NCBI RefSeq assembly: GCF_021412565.1
Contig: NZ_JAKCLJ010000010.1
Span: 52,033 to 116,032 of the forward strand
Direction: 5' to 3'
Source: Shewanella sp. AS1
Lineage (GTDB): Bacteria > Pseudomonadota > Gammaproteobacteria > Enterobacterales > Shewanellaceae
DNA: 64,000 bases
Each line of letters starts with the position of its first letter. Position 1 is the stretch's first letter. This document shows, one piece after another, positions 27,047 through 36,387 of this stretch. The notes under the pieces were generated by a model, which worked only from the letters and a program-made list of their open reading frames with translations, ran no database searches and was not told the origin of the DNA. A program made the translations under genes and the position numbers.

Positions 27047-28265
27047 TACTGTTCTTATCATTTCAAATTCATTCACTGGTGGTGGAGCTGAGGTCGTTGC
27101 AGATGAAACCTATAAAGTTATCAAAAAAAAATATATTAATGTAAAACGTTGTTCTGCAGATGAGTTTTCTGACTGTACTTTAATTGACGCTAAAGAAAAT
27201 ATGTTTTGTGCTATTTTTTCAATTAGAAATATGATTACTTTGCTTCTTTATTTGTTAAAAATAAGACCTAGCATAATTCATTTGCACAATTTTTTGCCAA
27301 ATTTATCACCCTCTATTTTAATGTCCATAGCTTTTTATAAATTTTTTTTCAGTGTTCATGTTTTACAAACAATTCATGACTTTCATCCAGTTTGCCCAAA
27401 TTCATCTTTGTTCAATGATTTCAAAGGTGCAACTTGTACTAAATGTGTTGGAAGAAAAAAAAATACCATTATTTTTGACTCTTGCTATAAAGGTTCTAGG
27501 TTAGCATCTTCCTTTAAGTATATTCGTTATAGTGTTATGAGGTTTTTTCTTTTTCATCGTTATGTTATCGATTTGTTTTTATGTCCTAGTCAATTTATGC
27601 TAGACAAACTTTCTATGGATGGTATTAGTCAAAAAAAACTTTTGCTATTAAAAAATCCCATGTCTCTGCCTATGGGGTTATATAATCTAAATATAGATAC
27701 ACAACTCAATAATGCTGTTGATAGAAATGATATCCTTTTTTTAGGTCGTCTTTCAAAAGAAAAAGGTATTGATTTAATTATTTCGGCTTTGAAAAGTCTT
27801 CCTGGGCGCAACTTACATATTTGTGGTGGTGGTGACTTGCTTGAGTCTTATAAAGAGCAAACAATACTTAATGGAGTTCATGAAAGAGTTTTTTTTCATG
27901 GGTACGTTAACAAGACTGAATTATCCGTAATAGCTAAGCAATGTTCGCTATTAGTTTTACCTTCCGTTGTTTTCGAAAACTCACCAATGGTTATTTACGA
28001 GGGACTCGCTTTAAATCTTGTTCCAGTTGTCTCAAACATTGGTGGTATGAAAGAGGTTATCGAAAACTTAGGTTTCGGGTTTACTTTTGCTGCTGGTGAT
28101 CTTTGTGATTTAGTCTTGCATTTAGAATTAGCATTTAACTATGTTCATAAGGTTAATGTAAAAATTGAAATTGAATCAAATAAATTTTACATTAATTATT
28201 TAGAAACTGATTATTCAAGTTGTTTAGAGTCTGTCTATGAAAAAAATTATAGTGTTAACTCCTAG
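27033..28265 (+). CDS. Glycosyltransferase family 4
   Basis: 410 residues, GT-B fold. The N-terminal domain has FTGGGAEVVADETYKVIK and IHLHNFLPNLSPS, then a Cys-containing segment (PVCPNSSLFNDF, CTKCVGRKK) often seen in GT4 enzymes. The C-terminal domain has ILFLGRLSKEKGIDLIISAL and LHICGGGDLLESYKE, then ENSPMVIYEGLALNLVPVVS, the EX7E donor-binding motif. The donor is unknown. It overlaps both wzy and the next GT gene, which shows tight coupling. Confidence 0.9.
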   Translation: MAITDTVLIISNSFTGGGAEVVADETYKVIKKKYINVKRCSADEFSDCTLIDAKENMFCAIFSIRNMITLLLYLLKIRPSIIHLHNFLPNLSPSILMSIAFYKFFFSVHVLQTIHDFHPVCPNSSLFNDFKGATCTKCVGRKKNTIIFDSCYKGSRLASSFKYIRYSVMRFFLFHRYVIDLFLCPSQFMLDKLSMDGISQKKLLLLKNPMSLPMGLYNLNIDTQLNNAVDRNDILFLGRLSKEKGIDLIISALKSLPGRNLHICGGGDLLESYKEQTILNGVHERVFFHGYVNKTELSVIAKQCSLLVLPSVVFENSPMVIYEGLALNLVPVVSNIGGMKEVIENLGFGFTFAAGDLCDLVLHLELAFNYVHKVNVKIEIESNKFYINYLETDYSSCLESVYEKNYSVNS

Positions 28266-29418
28266 GTTTCCATACCCGGTAATTGGTGGAGACCGCTTGC
28301 GAATTTACTTTTTATGTAAGGAACTTTCTAAGCATTATGATTTAACATTGTTAAGCTTATGTGAGTCAGAAAATGAAATGAAGATGTCTTTACCATCTGA
28401 TGGTGTTTTTAAACATGTAGAACGAGTGTTATTACCAAAGTGGCGATCGTACCTAAATTGTCTTCTATCCCTGCAATCTCAAACACCTTTACAAGTGGCG
28501 TATTATCGTTGTGCCACATTTAAAAATATATTAGAACGTTTATTGCCGTACCATGATGCTGCAATTGCTCATTTAGTTCGTACTGGTGATTATTTGCTTA
28601 AGTCGAACGTTCCTAAGGTACTAGAAATGACAGATGCAATTTCAATGAACTATGAACGTGTCGGACGCATTGCACAGTCAACTAGTCTGAAAACGTTAAT
28701 CTATAGTATAGAACAGCGACGTCTAAAGAAATACGAACAACGAATCGCTAATACATTTAATGCATCGATACTTGTATCTCAATATGATAAAGATTATTTG
28801 TTCTCTAAGGACTCTTCTGAGTACAGCAGGGTTTTAGTTTGTTCAAACGGTGTTGATCTAAGCAATCTTGAGTATCGTCCTTGCTTTACTTCTAAACGGA
28901 TAGTATTTATTGGCAATTTGTATTCTGTGCAAAATGTTGATGCAGCGTTTTGGTTTGCTAAAAATGTAATGCCTCTTTTGCGTAAGTATGGTGATTATAC
29001 GTTTAAAGTGATTGGTCGTATAAAGGATCATGATCGTTTAAGGTTTAATGGTTTAGAAGGTGTAGAACTTACCGGTTCAGTTGATTCTGTTTCCTGTTCT
29101 GCAAAAGGTTCATTGGCGGGAGTTTGTAGTGTTCGTTTAGGTGCTGGTGTTCAAAATAAAATCCTCGAATACATGGCATTAGGAATACCTGCAATAACTT
29201 CTTGTACAGGCCTTGAAGGAATTGAAGCTATTCCAGGTAAAGAGATCTTGGTTGCTGACGAGCCCAAAGAATATGTAGATGCTATTTTAAAACTTGCAAA
29301 TAATGAGCACATTCACCAACAATATGCTGAAGCTGGATTGTCCTATGTTAAACGTTCTCATTCTTGGGAGTCTCGGTTGACCCCAGTTATTTCTGAACTC
29401 AAAAAATTGGTAAATTAA
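28237..29418 (+). CDS. Glycosyltransferase family 4
   Basis: 393 residues, GT-B fold. It begins [20 protein letters not shown] and has [20 protein letters not shown] at the start of the C-terminal domain, then [20 protein letters not shown], the donor-binding motif with conserved glutamate. The closest style is the GT4 enzymes seen in exopolysaccharide loci. It starts 29 bp inside the preceding gene and is followed after one base by manC. The base composition begins to rise toward the flanks here. Confidence 0.9.
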   Translation: MKKIIVLTPRFPYPVIGGDRLRIYFLCKELSKHYDLTLLSLCESENEMKMSLPSDGVFKHVERVLLPKWRSYLNCLLSLQSQTPLQVAYYRCATFKNILERLLPYHDAAIAHLVRTGDYLLKSNVPKVLEMTDAISMNYERVGRIAQSTSLKTLIYSIEQRRLKKYEQRIANTFNASILVSQYDKDYLFSKDSSEYSRVLVCSNGVDLSNLEYRPCFTSKRIVFIGNLYSVQNVDAAFWFAKNVMPLLRKYGDYTFKVIGRIKDHDRLRFNGLEGVELTGSVDSVSCSAKGSLAGVCSVRLGAGVQNKILEYMALGIPAITSCTGLEGIEAIPGKEILVADEPKEYVDAILKLANNEHIHQQYAEAGLSYVKRSHSWESRLTPVISELKKLVN

Positions 29419-29419
29419 A

Positions 29420-30838
29420 ATGTCTTATATACTTCCAGTCATCATGGCTGGCGGCTCAGGATCGCGTTTATGGCCGCTTTCGCGTCATCAATTTCCTAAG
29501 CAATTTTTAACCTTACTAGGCAATGATTCCTTGCTGCAATCCACTGCGCAGCGTTTAAAAGGGATTGAGCATGCGCCAGCTTTGGTAATTTGTAATGAAG
29601 AGCACCGTTTTTCGGTCGCTGAGCAGTTTCGAGCTAACGCCATCCAAACCAGCGGTATTATCTTGGAGCCGGCGGGACGTAATACCGCTCCTGCAATCGC
29701 CTTAGCAGCAATGCAAGCACTAAGAAATGGTGATGACCCTATATTGCTAGTGTTAGCGGCTGATCACGTAATAAAAGACGAAGAGGCATTTTGTTCATCG
29801 GTTAAGCAAGCATTGCCGTTTGCACAAGCGGATAAGTTAGTAACCTTTGGCATCGTGCCTACCGCTCCTGAAACCGGTTACGGCTACATCAAGCGTGGCA
29901 ACGTGCAAGGTGATAATACTGGTTTTAGCGTGGCACAGTTTGTTGAAAAACCTAATCTAGAAACTGCTCAGGATTATCTCTCGTCAGGTGAATACTACTG
30001 GAACAGTGGTATGTTTTTATTCAAAGCCAGTGCGTATTTAACTGAGCTTAAAACTCATCGATCCGATATATTTAGTGCATGTGAGCAAGCCATGGCGGCA
30101 ACACAAGCCGATTTGGACTTTATCCGTGTTGATAAAGAGGCATTTGAAGCATGTCCTGATGATTCGATTGATTACTCGGTCATGGAAAAAACTGCCCAAG
30201 CTGTAGTTGTGCCTATGGACTGCGGTTGGAGTGATGTGGGAAGTTGGTCTGCACTGTGGGAAGTATCAGATAAAGACGAATATGGTAATGCTTATCGAGG
30301 TGATGTTATTAACCTCAATACTCGTAATACGTATGTTCACGCGACAGAAAAGCTCGTTACTACAATTGGTTTGGATGACGTAGTAGTAGTCGAAACCAAA
30401 GATGCGATTTTGGTGGCTAAGCGATCTGAGGCGCAACAAGTCAAAAAGGTTGTTGAGCAGCTAAAAGCAGAAAATCGAAGTGAGTGGCAACATCACCGTG
30501 AAGTTTACCGGCCTTGGGGTAAATACGACTCTATTGATAATGGTGACCGCTTTCAAGTGAAGCGAATTACGGTGAAGCCTGGAGAGAAGCTATCTATCCA
30601 AATGCATCACCACCGAGCTGAGCATTGGATTGTGGTAACAGGTACGGCAAAAGTGACTAATGGTGATAAAGATATTTTGCTGACCGAGAACCAATCCACT
30701 TATATTCCGGTGGGGGTAGTCCATGCACTGGAAAACCCAGGCAAAGTGCCGCTTGAGTTGATCGAAGTGCAATCAGGCTCCTACTTAGGTGAAGATGATA
30801 TTGTTCGTTTTGAAGACAGATATGGCAGGATAAATTAA
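29420..30838 (+). CDS. manC: Mannose-1-phosphate guanylyltransferase / mannose-6-phosphate isomerase
   Basis: 472 residues, the usual length of the bifunctional type II enzyme. The nucleotidyltransferase domain begins [20 protein letters not shown] ([11 protein letters not shown]), with [13 protein letters not shown] and [10 protein letters not shown]. The C-terminal cupin isomerase domain has [20 protein letters not shown] and [20 protein letters not shown], followed by [15 protein letters not shown]. It makes GDP-mannose, the precursor used by gmd. Its stop codon overlaps the manB start (TAATG). Confidence 0.97.
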   Translation: MSYILPVIMAGGSGSRLWPLSRHQFPKQFLTLLGNDSLLQSTAQRLKGIEHAPALVICNEEHRFSVAEQFRANAIQTSGIILEPAGRNTAPAIALAAMQALRNGDDPILLVLAADHVIKDEEAFCSSVKQALPFAQADKLVTFGIVPTAPETGYGYIKRGNVQGDNTGFSVAQFVEKPNLETAQDYLSSGEYYWNSGMFLFKASAYLTELKTHRSDIFSACEQAMAATQADLDFIRVDKEAFEACPDDSIDYSVMEKTAQAVVVPMDCGWSDVGSWSALWEVSDKDEYGNAYRGDVINLNTRNTYVHATEKLVTTIGLDDVVVVETKDAILVAKRSEAQQVKKVVEQLKAENRSEWQHHREVYRPWGKYDSIDNGDRFQVKRITVKPGEKLSIQMHHHRAEHWIVVTGTAKVTNGDKDILLTENQSTYIPVGVVHALENPGKVPLELIEVQSGSYLGEDDIVRFEDRYGRIN

Positions 30839-32265
30839 TGAGTAATCCAACTGCTTCCCAAGTCATTAAAGAAAGTGGTGTGACTTTTGGCACCAGTGGC
30901 GCTCGTGGTTTGGTTACCGACTTTAAACCAGAGGTGTGCGCTGCTTTTGCTGTTGCGTTTATTGAAGTCATGAAGCAAAGCTTTGCTTTTGAGCGTTTAG
31001 CAATTGCGATTGACAACCGCCCAAGCAGCCTTGACTTGGCCTCAGCTTGTATTGCTGCAGCTAACGCCGTTGGCGTAGAAGTTGATTACTATGGCGTTAT
31101 CCCAACGCCAGCATTAGCCGTCACTTCGATGGCCGATAACATTCCCGCCATCATGGTCACTGGCAGCCATATCCCGTTTGATAGAAATGGTCTAAAATTC
31201 TACCGCCCTGACGGAGAAATCAGTAAAGAAGACGAGTTAGCTATCTTAGCAGCCTGTGTCGAGTTGCCAAGTGTTGAGTTATCACCTCTACCTAGAGTTC
31301 AAACTAAAGCTATAGATAGCTACCTAGCGCGTTATCTCAATATCTTTAAAACTGATTTACTCAAAGGTAAACGCATCGGTATTTATGAGCACTCTAGTGC
31401 TGGGCGCGATTTGTACGGAATCTTGTTTAAGCAACTGGGAGCTAGGGTTGTAAGGCTAGGTCGTAGTGATAGTTTTGTGCCAATTGATACTGAAGCGGTA
31501 GGGCTAGCAGATATTGAAATGGCAAAAGATTGGCACAAGGAGCACCAGTTAGATGCTCTTTTTTCAACAGATGGCGATGGTGATAGGCCTTTATTATCAG
31601 ACGAAACTGGCGCATATTTACGCGGTGATATTCTTTGCTTGCTCGCAGCACAAAGTTTGAACATTGATGCATTAGCTGTACCTGTTAGCTGTAACTCTGC
31701 GATAGAAGCATGCGGAGCGTTTAAGCAAATTGAGCGTACGGAAATAGGTTCACCTTATGTGATAGCTGCATTTGATGCCTTAAAAGAAAATTTTTCACGA
31801 GTCGCTGGTTTTGAAGCTAATGGCGGTTTTTTACTAGGTTCAGATATCGAGGTTAATGGTGTTCCGCTTAAAGCGTTGCCAACTCGTGATGCAATATTAC
31901 CTGTGTTAGCGGTTTTGGCCATGGCTGATAAAGGATCTATTTCGGCTTTAGTTGAGAAACTTCCACCTATCTATACTGCAAGTAATCGCATTCAGAATTT
32001 TTCCAGAGATAAAAGCTTGGAGATTATTGAGCAAGGTATACAAAACCCTCTGCAATTATTATCAAAATTAGATCTGCCTACATTTCAGCTTGCTAAGACA
32101 GATTTTACTGATGGTTTGCGCATGATGTTTAGTAATGGGGAGGTTGTTCATTTGCGTCCTTCTGGTAACGCGCCAGAACTTCGTTGTTATGCTGAGTCAA
32201 ATTCTGTTGAACGTGCAGAGTCATTAGTGGAGTTGGTGTTAAGTGCAATTTACAAGTTCAAATAG
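30838..32265 (+). CDS. manB: Phosphomannomutase
   Basis: 475 residues of the alpha-D-phosphohexomutase family. FGTSGARGLV is the N-terminal sugar-binding motif, TGSHIPFDRNGLKFY carries the catalytic phosphoserine, and TDGDGDRPLL binds the metal. FEANGGFLLGS and RPSGNAPELR complete the substrate loops. It converts mannose-6-phosphate to mannose-1-phosphate for ManC. The phosphoserine loop reads TGSHIP rather than the more usual TASHNP, as in one branch of ManB proteins. It is the last gene of the AT-rich sugar segment. Confidence 0.93.
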   Translation: MSNPTASQVIKESGVTFGTSGARGLVTDFKPEVCAAFAVAFIEVMKQSFAFERLAIAIDNRPSSLDLASACIAAANAVGVEVDYYGVIPTPALAVTSMADNIPAIMVTGSHIPFDRNGLKFYRPDGEISKEDELAILAACVELPSVELSPLPRVQTKAIDSYLARYLNIFKTDLLKGKRIGIYEHSSAGRDLYGILFKQLGARVVRLGRSDSFVPIDTEAVGLADIEMAKDWHKEHQLDALFSTDGDGDRPLLSDETGAYLRGDILCLLAAQSLNIDALAVPVSCNSAIEACGAFKQIERTEIGSPYVIAAFDALKENFSRVAGFEANGGFLLGSDIEVNGVPLKALPTRDAILPVLAVLAMADKGSISALVEKLPPIYTASNRIQNFSRDKSLEIIEQGIQNPLQLLSKLDLPTFQLAKTDFTDGLRMMFSNGEVVHLRPSGNAPELRCYAESNSVERAESLVELVLSAIYKFK

Positions 32266-32324
32266 TCAAGCCTATTGGATTGAGTGATTTTTAACTCAAT
32301 AAATCAATGTGATAGCCAAATTGA

Positions 32325-32361
32325 TGAGACGGTTTTGAGACATGATCTTGAAACTGTCTCA
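32325..32361 (+). terminator. Probable terminator after manB
   Basis: TGAGAC-G-GTTT is mirrored by AAAC-T-GTCTCA around a short loop and followed by TTTTATGG. The stem has one mismatch and the T-run is short. A smaller hairpin (ATTGAG/CTCAAT) lies at 32278-32300. It probably ends the transcript from manB. The rest of the gap to 32621 shows no gene. Confidence 0.5.
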
Positions 32362-32621
32362 TTTTATGGTTTTTAGTTTGGTTAAGTCTCTGATTAAAAG
32401 CCTTTTTGGTTATTATTGGTCTTTGAACTATTGATTTCTTTAGGTCTTAACTTTTATTAGAAAAGTAAAAATTCTGTCTCAGTATCGTTTAACTGACTGA
32501 AATGTAGTACAAGGACGTTTTATTTTATATTCGTATGTTCGGACGCAGATCCTGTCACTATGGCGATCTCTTTGTATCCCATTTTTATTCCTTTTTGTAC
32601 CAGCCAACCATCGAGTTTTGT

Positions 32622-33695
32622 ATGTCGATCAGCTTATCGTTAGTAAGTGTATTTTTAAGTTCATTTATTTTTTTGTTTTTATGTCGAAAAGTAGCTAAAA
32701 AAATCGGCTTAGTTGATAAGCCGAATGAACGAAAACATCATATTGGTCAAATTCCTTTGATAGGAGGGATTTCAATTTACATCTCAGTAATATTGACCTT
32801 ATGCTTAGCTTTTGAACTTACTCGTAGTCTTATATTGTATATGACTTGTTCTGCGGTATTGATTGCTTTAGGAGTATTGGATGATCGCTTTGATTTAAGT
32901 TTTAAGATCAGGTTAGTTTTTCAAACAGCGATTTCGTTGGCGATGATTTTAATCGGCTATGATAGCCTGCATTATCTTGGTTTCATTTTGGGAAATGAAG
33001 CCCTAGTTTTGCCTACATACTTAAGCTATGTGATCACCATTTTTGCTGTGATTGGGGCGATTAATGCGTTCAATATGGTTGATGGCATTGATGGCCTGTT
33101 AGGTGGCTTAGCGTCGGTTACATTTGCTGCATTAGGTTATATGTTTTATGCGGCTGGCAGCATTGAGTTGTCTCATTTTTGCCTTCTTCTGGTCGTTGCT
33201 ATGCTCCCTTATATCATGCTTAATTTGGGTATTCCTTTTGGCCAAAAGTTTAAGGTATTCATGGGGGATGCAGGAAGCATGTTCATCGGTTTTACCGTTA
33301 TTTGGTTGTTGATAGAAGCAAGCCAAAACCAACAACATGTTGTAATACGTCCTGTAACGGCTTTGTGGTTTATCGCCATTCCTCTGATGGATATGGTGTG
33401 CATTATGGTTCGTCGGGTGAGAAAGGGACAATCGCCCTTTAAACCCGATAGAGAGCACTTGCACCACATTTGTCAGCGCTTGGGATTGTCTTCTGCGAAG
33501 TCATTATTTTTGATATGCACTTTGGCTGCTGTCATGGCTTTTATCGGGGTTTTTTCTGATTTATATCAAGTTTCCGAAGAGATCATGTTTATTGCATTTA
33601 TTGGCGCTTTTCTAGTGTATTATTTTGCGATAGCACATATCTGGCGTATTACATCAATCATACGAACAGCTTTCAGGCTAACCAAGCGTATTTGA
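32622..33695 (+). CDS. WecA/WbpL-type undecaprenyl-phosphate sugar-1-phosphate transferase (copy 1)
   Basis: 357 residues from ATG 32622, chosen because hydrophobic TM1 begins there; a frame extension to 32535 adds 29 residues without family character. About 11 membrane segments are visible. Motifs of the PNPT family: VLDDRFDLSFKIRL, NAFNMVDGIDGLLGGLA, FMGDAGSMFIGF and the cytoplasmic loop FKPDREHLHHICQRLG. These enzymes put the first sugar phosphate of a repeat unit on undecaprenyl phosphate. The ribosome-binding site is weak. A clear paralogue follows directly. Confidence 0.88.
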   Translation: MSISLSLVSVFLSSFIFLFLCRKVAKKIGLVDKPNERKHHIGQIPLIGGISIYISVILTLCLAFELTRSLILYMTCSAVLIALGVLDDRFDLSFKIRLVFQTAISLAMILIGYDSLHYLGFILGNEALVLPTYLSYVITIFAVIGAINAFNMVDGIDGLLGGLASVTFAALGYMFYAAGSIELSHFCLLLVVAMLPYIMLNLGIPFGQKFKVFMGDAGSMFIGFTVIWLLIEASQNQQHVVIRPVTALWFIAIPLMDMVCIMVRRVRKGQSPFKPDREHLHHICQRLGLSSAKSLFLICTLAAVMAFIGVFSDLYQVSEEIMFIAFIGAFLVYYFAIAHIWRITSIIRTAFRLTKRI

Positions 33696-33833
33696 ACTGT
33701 TTTTCAACGAGCAATAAAAATATCAGGGATGCTTCTGTCTTGTCATATAGAGGTTATACTATACAGGCAGTGTATGATGATAAGCTTTCGTTATCATCAT
33801 TGTTTTCAACAACTAGCTTAAGGAAGAGGGTTT

Positions 33834-34880
33834 ATGGAGTACCTAATACCGTTCGTTACGGTGTTTTGTTTGACGTGTTTTGCGATCAAAGTGCTTAATC
33901 CAGTAGCGCAAAGAGTAGGATTAGTTGATCTGCCGAATGAAAGGAAGATTCACAGTGGTGAAATTCCCTTAATCGGTGGCATATCTATCTATTTCAGTGT
34001 GTTATTGGTCTCTAGTTTTGTACTCGAAACCAGTCAACTTTTTAACCTCTATTTTATTTCAGCTGCACTGATCCTTTTTATCGGTGTGTTAGACGATAAG
34101 TACGATCTCTCAGTTCGCGTACGGATTGTCGCTCAAGTGATCACAGCATCGATTTTGATTTTTGGTGCGGGTGTTTATTTGACCTCTTTAGGCAAGATTT
34201 TCTACTTTTTTGATTTTAGTTTAGGCTATGTCGGTGTATTTGTTACTGTTTTGGCTGTTATTGGTGCAATAAACGCTTTTAACATGGTCGATGGTATTGA
34301 TGGCTTAGCCGGTATGTTGAGCCTTGTAACATTCACATCACTTGCCATTTTGTTTTATCTCGCTGACAACCAATGGTTTTTAGTACCCATACTTTTCATT
34401 GCTGCAATAATTGGTTACCTGTTATTTAATTTACGCTGGCCATTTGCTTCACTTGAAAAAATTTTTATGGGTGATGCGGGAAGTATGTTGATTGGCTTAA
34501 CTGTTGTTTGGCTGTTAGTTATCGGTGTGGAGGCTGATACCAAGGTATTTGAACCAGTCACTGCGCTCTATATTATCGGGATACCGCTGATGGATATGGT
34601 GGCAATCATGTACCGCAGAATCAGTAAAGGTATGTCGCCATTTAGGCCTGATAGAGATCACCTACATCACATATTTGAAAGAGCAGGTTATAGTCGAAAA
34701 CAAACCCTAGTTCGTATCACGCTTGCCTCTATAGTCCTTGCCATTATTGGTATTTATGGTCAGTTATCTCACGCTCCTGAGTGGATGATGTTTGTCGGTT
34801 TTCTTGCCATTTTTGTAGTGTATAACTGGTTTCTTGCTCATGTATGGCAAATTATCACGTTTGTTAGAAAGTTTAATTGA
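33834..34880 (+). CDS. WecA-type undecaprenyl-phosphate sugar-1-phosphate transferase (copy 2)
   Basis: 348 residues with the same set of motifs as the preceding gene: LVDLPNERKIHSGEIPLIGG, VLDDKYDLSVRVRI, NAFNMVDGIDGLAGML, FMGDAGSMLIGL and FRPDRDHLHHIFERAG. AAGGAAGAG precedes the ATG at good spacing. The two proteins are clearly homologous along their whole length but differ at many positions, so this is an old duplication or two separate acquisitions. One may start the O-unit and the other a second polymer such as the enterobacterial common antigen-like glycan; that is inference. Confidence 0.92.
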   Translation: MEYLIPFVTVFCLTCFAIKVLNPVAQRVGLVDLPNERKIHSGEIPLIGGISIYFSVLLVSSFVLETSQLFNLYFISAALILFIGVLDDKYDLSVRVRIVAQVITASILIFGAGVYLTSLGKIFYFFDFSLGYVGVFVTVLAVIGAINAFNMVDGIDGLAGMLSLVTFTSLAILFYLADNQWFLVPILFIAAIIGYLLFNLRWPFASLEKIFMGDAGSMLIGLTVVWLLVIGVEADTKVFEPVTALYIIGIPLMDMVAIMYRRISKGMSPFRPDRDHLHHIFERAGYSRKQTLVRITLASIVLAIIGIYGQLSHAPEWMMFVGFLAIFVVYNWFLAHVWQIITFVRKFN

Positions 34881-34913
34881 TAAAATTATCGTCAATATGC
34901 TTTTATTTAAATT

Positions 34914-34945
34914 AGAAAACCATCTGATTTTTAGATGGTTTTTCT
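34914..34945 (+). terminator. Rho-independent terminator
   Basis: AAACCATCT pairs perfectly with AGATGGTTT across a 7-base loop, followed by TTTCT. It lies 34 bases after the second WecA-like gene and before galU. Confidence 0.88.
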
Positions 34946-35046
34946 CAAAATGAATTTCATTTTTTGAACTGGCGTTATAACTTTAACTTGTCTGGCTTAA
35001 ATTAGATTTATTGCTTTTAGCAATAAATGAATTATTTGGATCTTTT

Positions 35047-35931
35047 ATGAAAGTTGTTATTCCTGTCGCGGGCCTAGGTACTCGCATGCTGCCTGCAACT
35101 AAGGCGATACCTAAAGAGATGTTACCGCTGGTTGATAAGCCGCTTATTCAGTACATAGTCAATGAATGCGTGGCTGCTGGCGTTAAAGAAATTGTGCTGG
35201 TGACGCATGCCAGTAAAAATGCCATCGAAAACCATTTCGATACCTCCTATGAGCTGGAATCGACCCTTGAGAAGCGGGTGAAACGTCAGTTGCTTGAAGA
35301 GGTGCAATCAATATGCCCAAAAGACGTGACCATAATGCATGTGCGCCAGGGCGAGGCGAAGGGACTTGGGCATGCAGTTTTATGTGCCAAGCCCTGTATA
35401 GGCAATAATCCGTTTGCTGTGGTGCTGCCAGATGTGATTTTGGATGAATACAGTGCTAATCAGCAGACCGAAAACCTTGCGGCCATGATAAAGCGTTATA
35501 AGGCAACCAAAGCGAGTCAGATCATGGTTGCACCCGTGCCGCATGATGAGGTGAATAAATACGGTATCGCCGATTGTGGCGGTGTTAATATCGCCCCTGG
35601 TGAGTCATCCTTGATTAAGGCCATGGTTGAAAAACCGGCTGTTGATAAGGCGCCATCGAATCTTGCGGTTGTCGGACGTTATGTTTTGTCTGAAAAAATT
35701 TGGGACTTACTGGCTAAAACGCCCGCAGGGGCAGGGAATGAAATTCAGCTGACCGATGCCATCGATATGCTCATTGAGTCTGATACCGTCGAAGCATTTA
35801 ACATGACAGGTAAGTCACACGACTGTGGCGATAAGTTGGGTTATATGACTGCGTTTGTCGAATATGGTTTGCGTAACGAAAAGCTAGGGCAAGATTTTCG
35901 CCAGCAGCTACAAACTCTGCTAGCACAATAA
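35047..35931 (+). CDS. galU: UTP-glucose-1-phosphate uridylyltransferase
   Basis: 294 residues from ATG 35047, giving the family start [20 protein letters not shown]; a TTG at 35011 would add 12 unrelated residues. Further motifs are [45 protein letters not shown] and [11 protein letters not shown]. It makes UDP-glucose, which the downstream ugd oxidises to UDP-glucuronate. This is the intact copy; a second galU at 57289-57630 has lost its middle. It is flanked by terminators on both sides, so it is likely transcribed alone. Confidence 0.96.
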   Translation: MKVVIPVAGLGTRMLPATKAIPKEMLPLVDKPLIQYIVNECVAAGVKEIVLVTHASKNAIENHFDTSYELESTLEKRVKRQLLEEVQSICPKDVTIMHVRQGEAKGLGHAVLCAKPCIGNNPFAVVLPDVILDEYSANQQTENLAAMIKRYKATKASQIMVAPVPHDEVNKYGIADCGGVNIAPGESSLIKAMVEKPAVDKAPSNLAVVGRYVLSEKIWDLLAKTPAGAGNEIQLTDAIDMLIESDTVEAFNMTGKSHDCGDKLGYMTAFVEYGLRNEKLGQDFRQQLQTLLAQ

Positions 35932-35948
35932 TTTTTACTACTATGATG

Positions 35949-35984
35949 AAATGCTCACTTTAGCCTGCTGAAGTGGGCATTTTT
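35949..35984 (+). terminator. Rho-independent terminator after galU
   Basis: AAATGC-T-CACTT is mirrored by AAGTG-G-GCATTTTT around a short loop, 17 bases after the galU stop codon. The T-run completes a standard terminator. Confidence 0.85.
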
Positions 35985-36055
35985 CGTTTAGTGGTCCTTA
36001 AGAACTCTCAGTAGGCGGGTATCTGAACCCGAGCGACGATTGCCCACACTTAAAA

Positions 36056-36096
36056 GGTCCACATATTGTTACTAATGAGGTAACAATATGTGGACC
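36056..36096. repeat. Perfect 17-bp inverted repeat
   Basis: GGTCCACATATTGTTAC at 36056-36072 is repeated exactly inverted at 36080-36096 around a 7-base loop. There is no T-run on either side, so it is not a standard terminator. It lies in the gene-free stretch 35932-36387, between galU and the ATPase gene. Confidence 0.85.
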
Positions 36097-36281
36097 TGTC
36101 TCTTGCTCATGTTCAGCATTAGGTCTGTTTGTTTAGTAAGGATGTGGTTCTAGATTTGCCGAGTGAGTCGGTGATCAAGCAGTAGGACATCGGATTCAAA
36201 GCTAGCGGAATCAACATTCCAAGTGACAGCTAATAAAATCAACAATCCTTAATAGCTGAAGACCGTTTCATGTTTCTTAAG

Positions 36282-36335
36282 TTAGTGTAAATATAATTAC
36301 TGTAACTTTATTTACAGTAATTATATTTACACTAA
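36282..36335. promoter_or_regulatory. Perfect 24-bp inverted repeat upstream of the ATPase gene
   Basis: The 24 bases at 36282-36305 (starting TTAGTGTAAATATAA) are repeated exactly inverted at 36312-36335, with a 6-base loop. Each arm also contains a near-palindrome, GTAAATATAATTAC. The right arm ends 52 bases before the ATPase ATG. No T-run follows. This could be an operator or a transcribed hairpin; its function is unknown. Confidence 0.85.
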
Positions 36336-36387
36336 ATGCTTCATGCTCTATTCTATTGCAGATACGTGAAAGCAAAAGTAGCAAGCA

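Noticed and set aside
33692..33898. Small ORF between the two WecA-like genes
   Set aside because: No family character, no ribosome site, and it runs into the second WecA-like gene in another frame.
36282..36335. Terminator before the ATPase gene
   Set aside because: The stem is AT-rich, has no T-run on either side, and galU already has its own terminator at 35949-35984.
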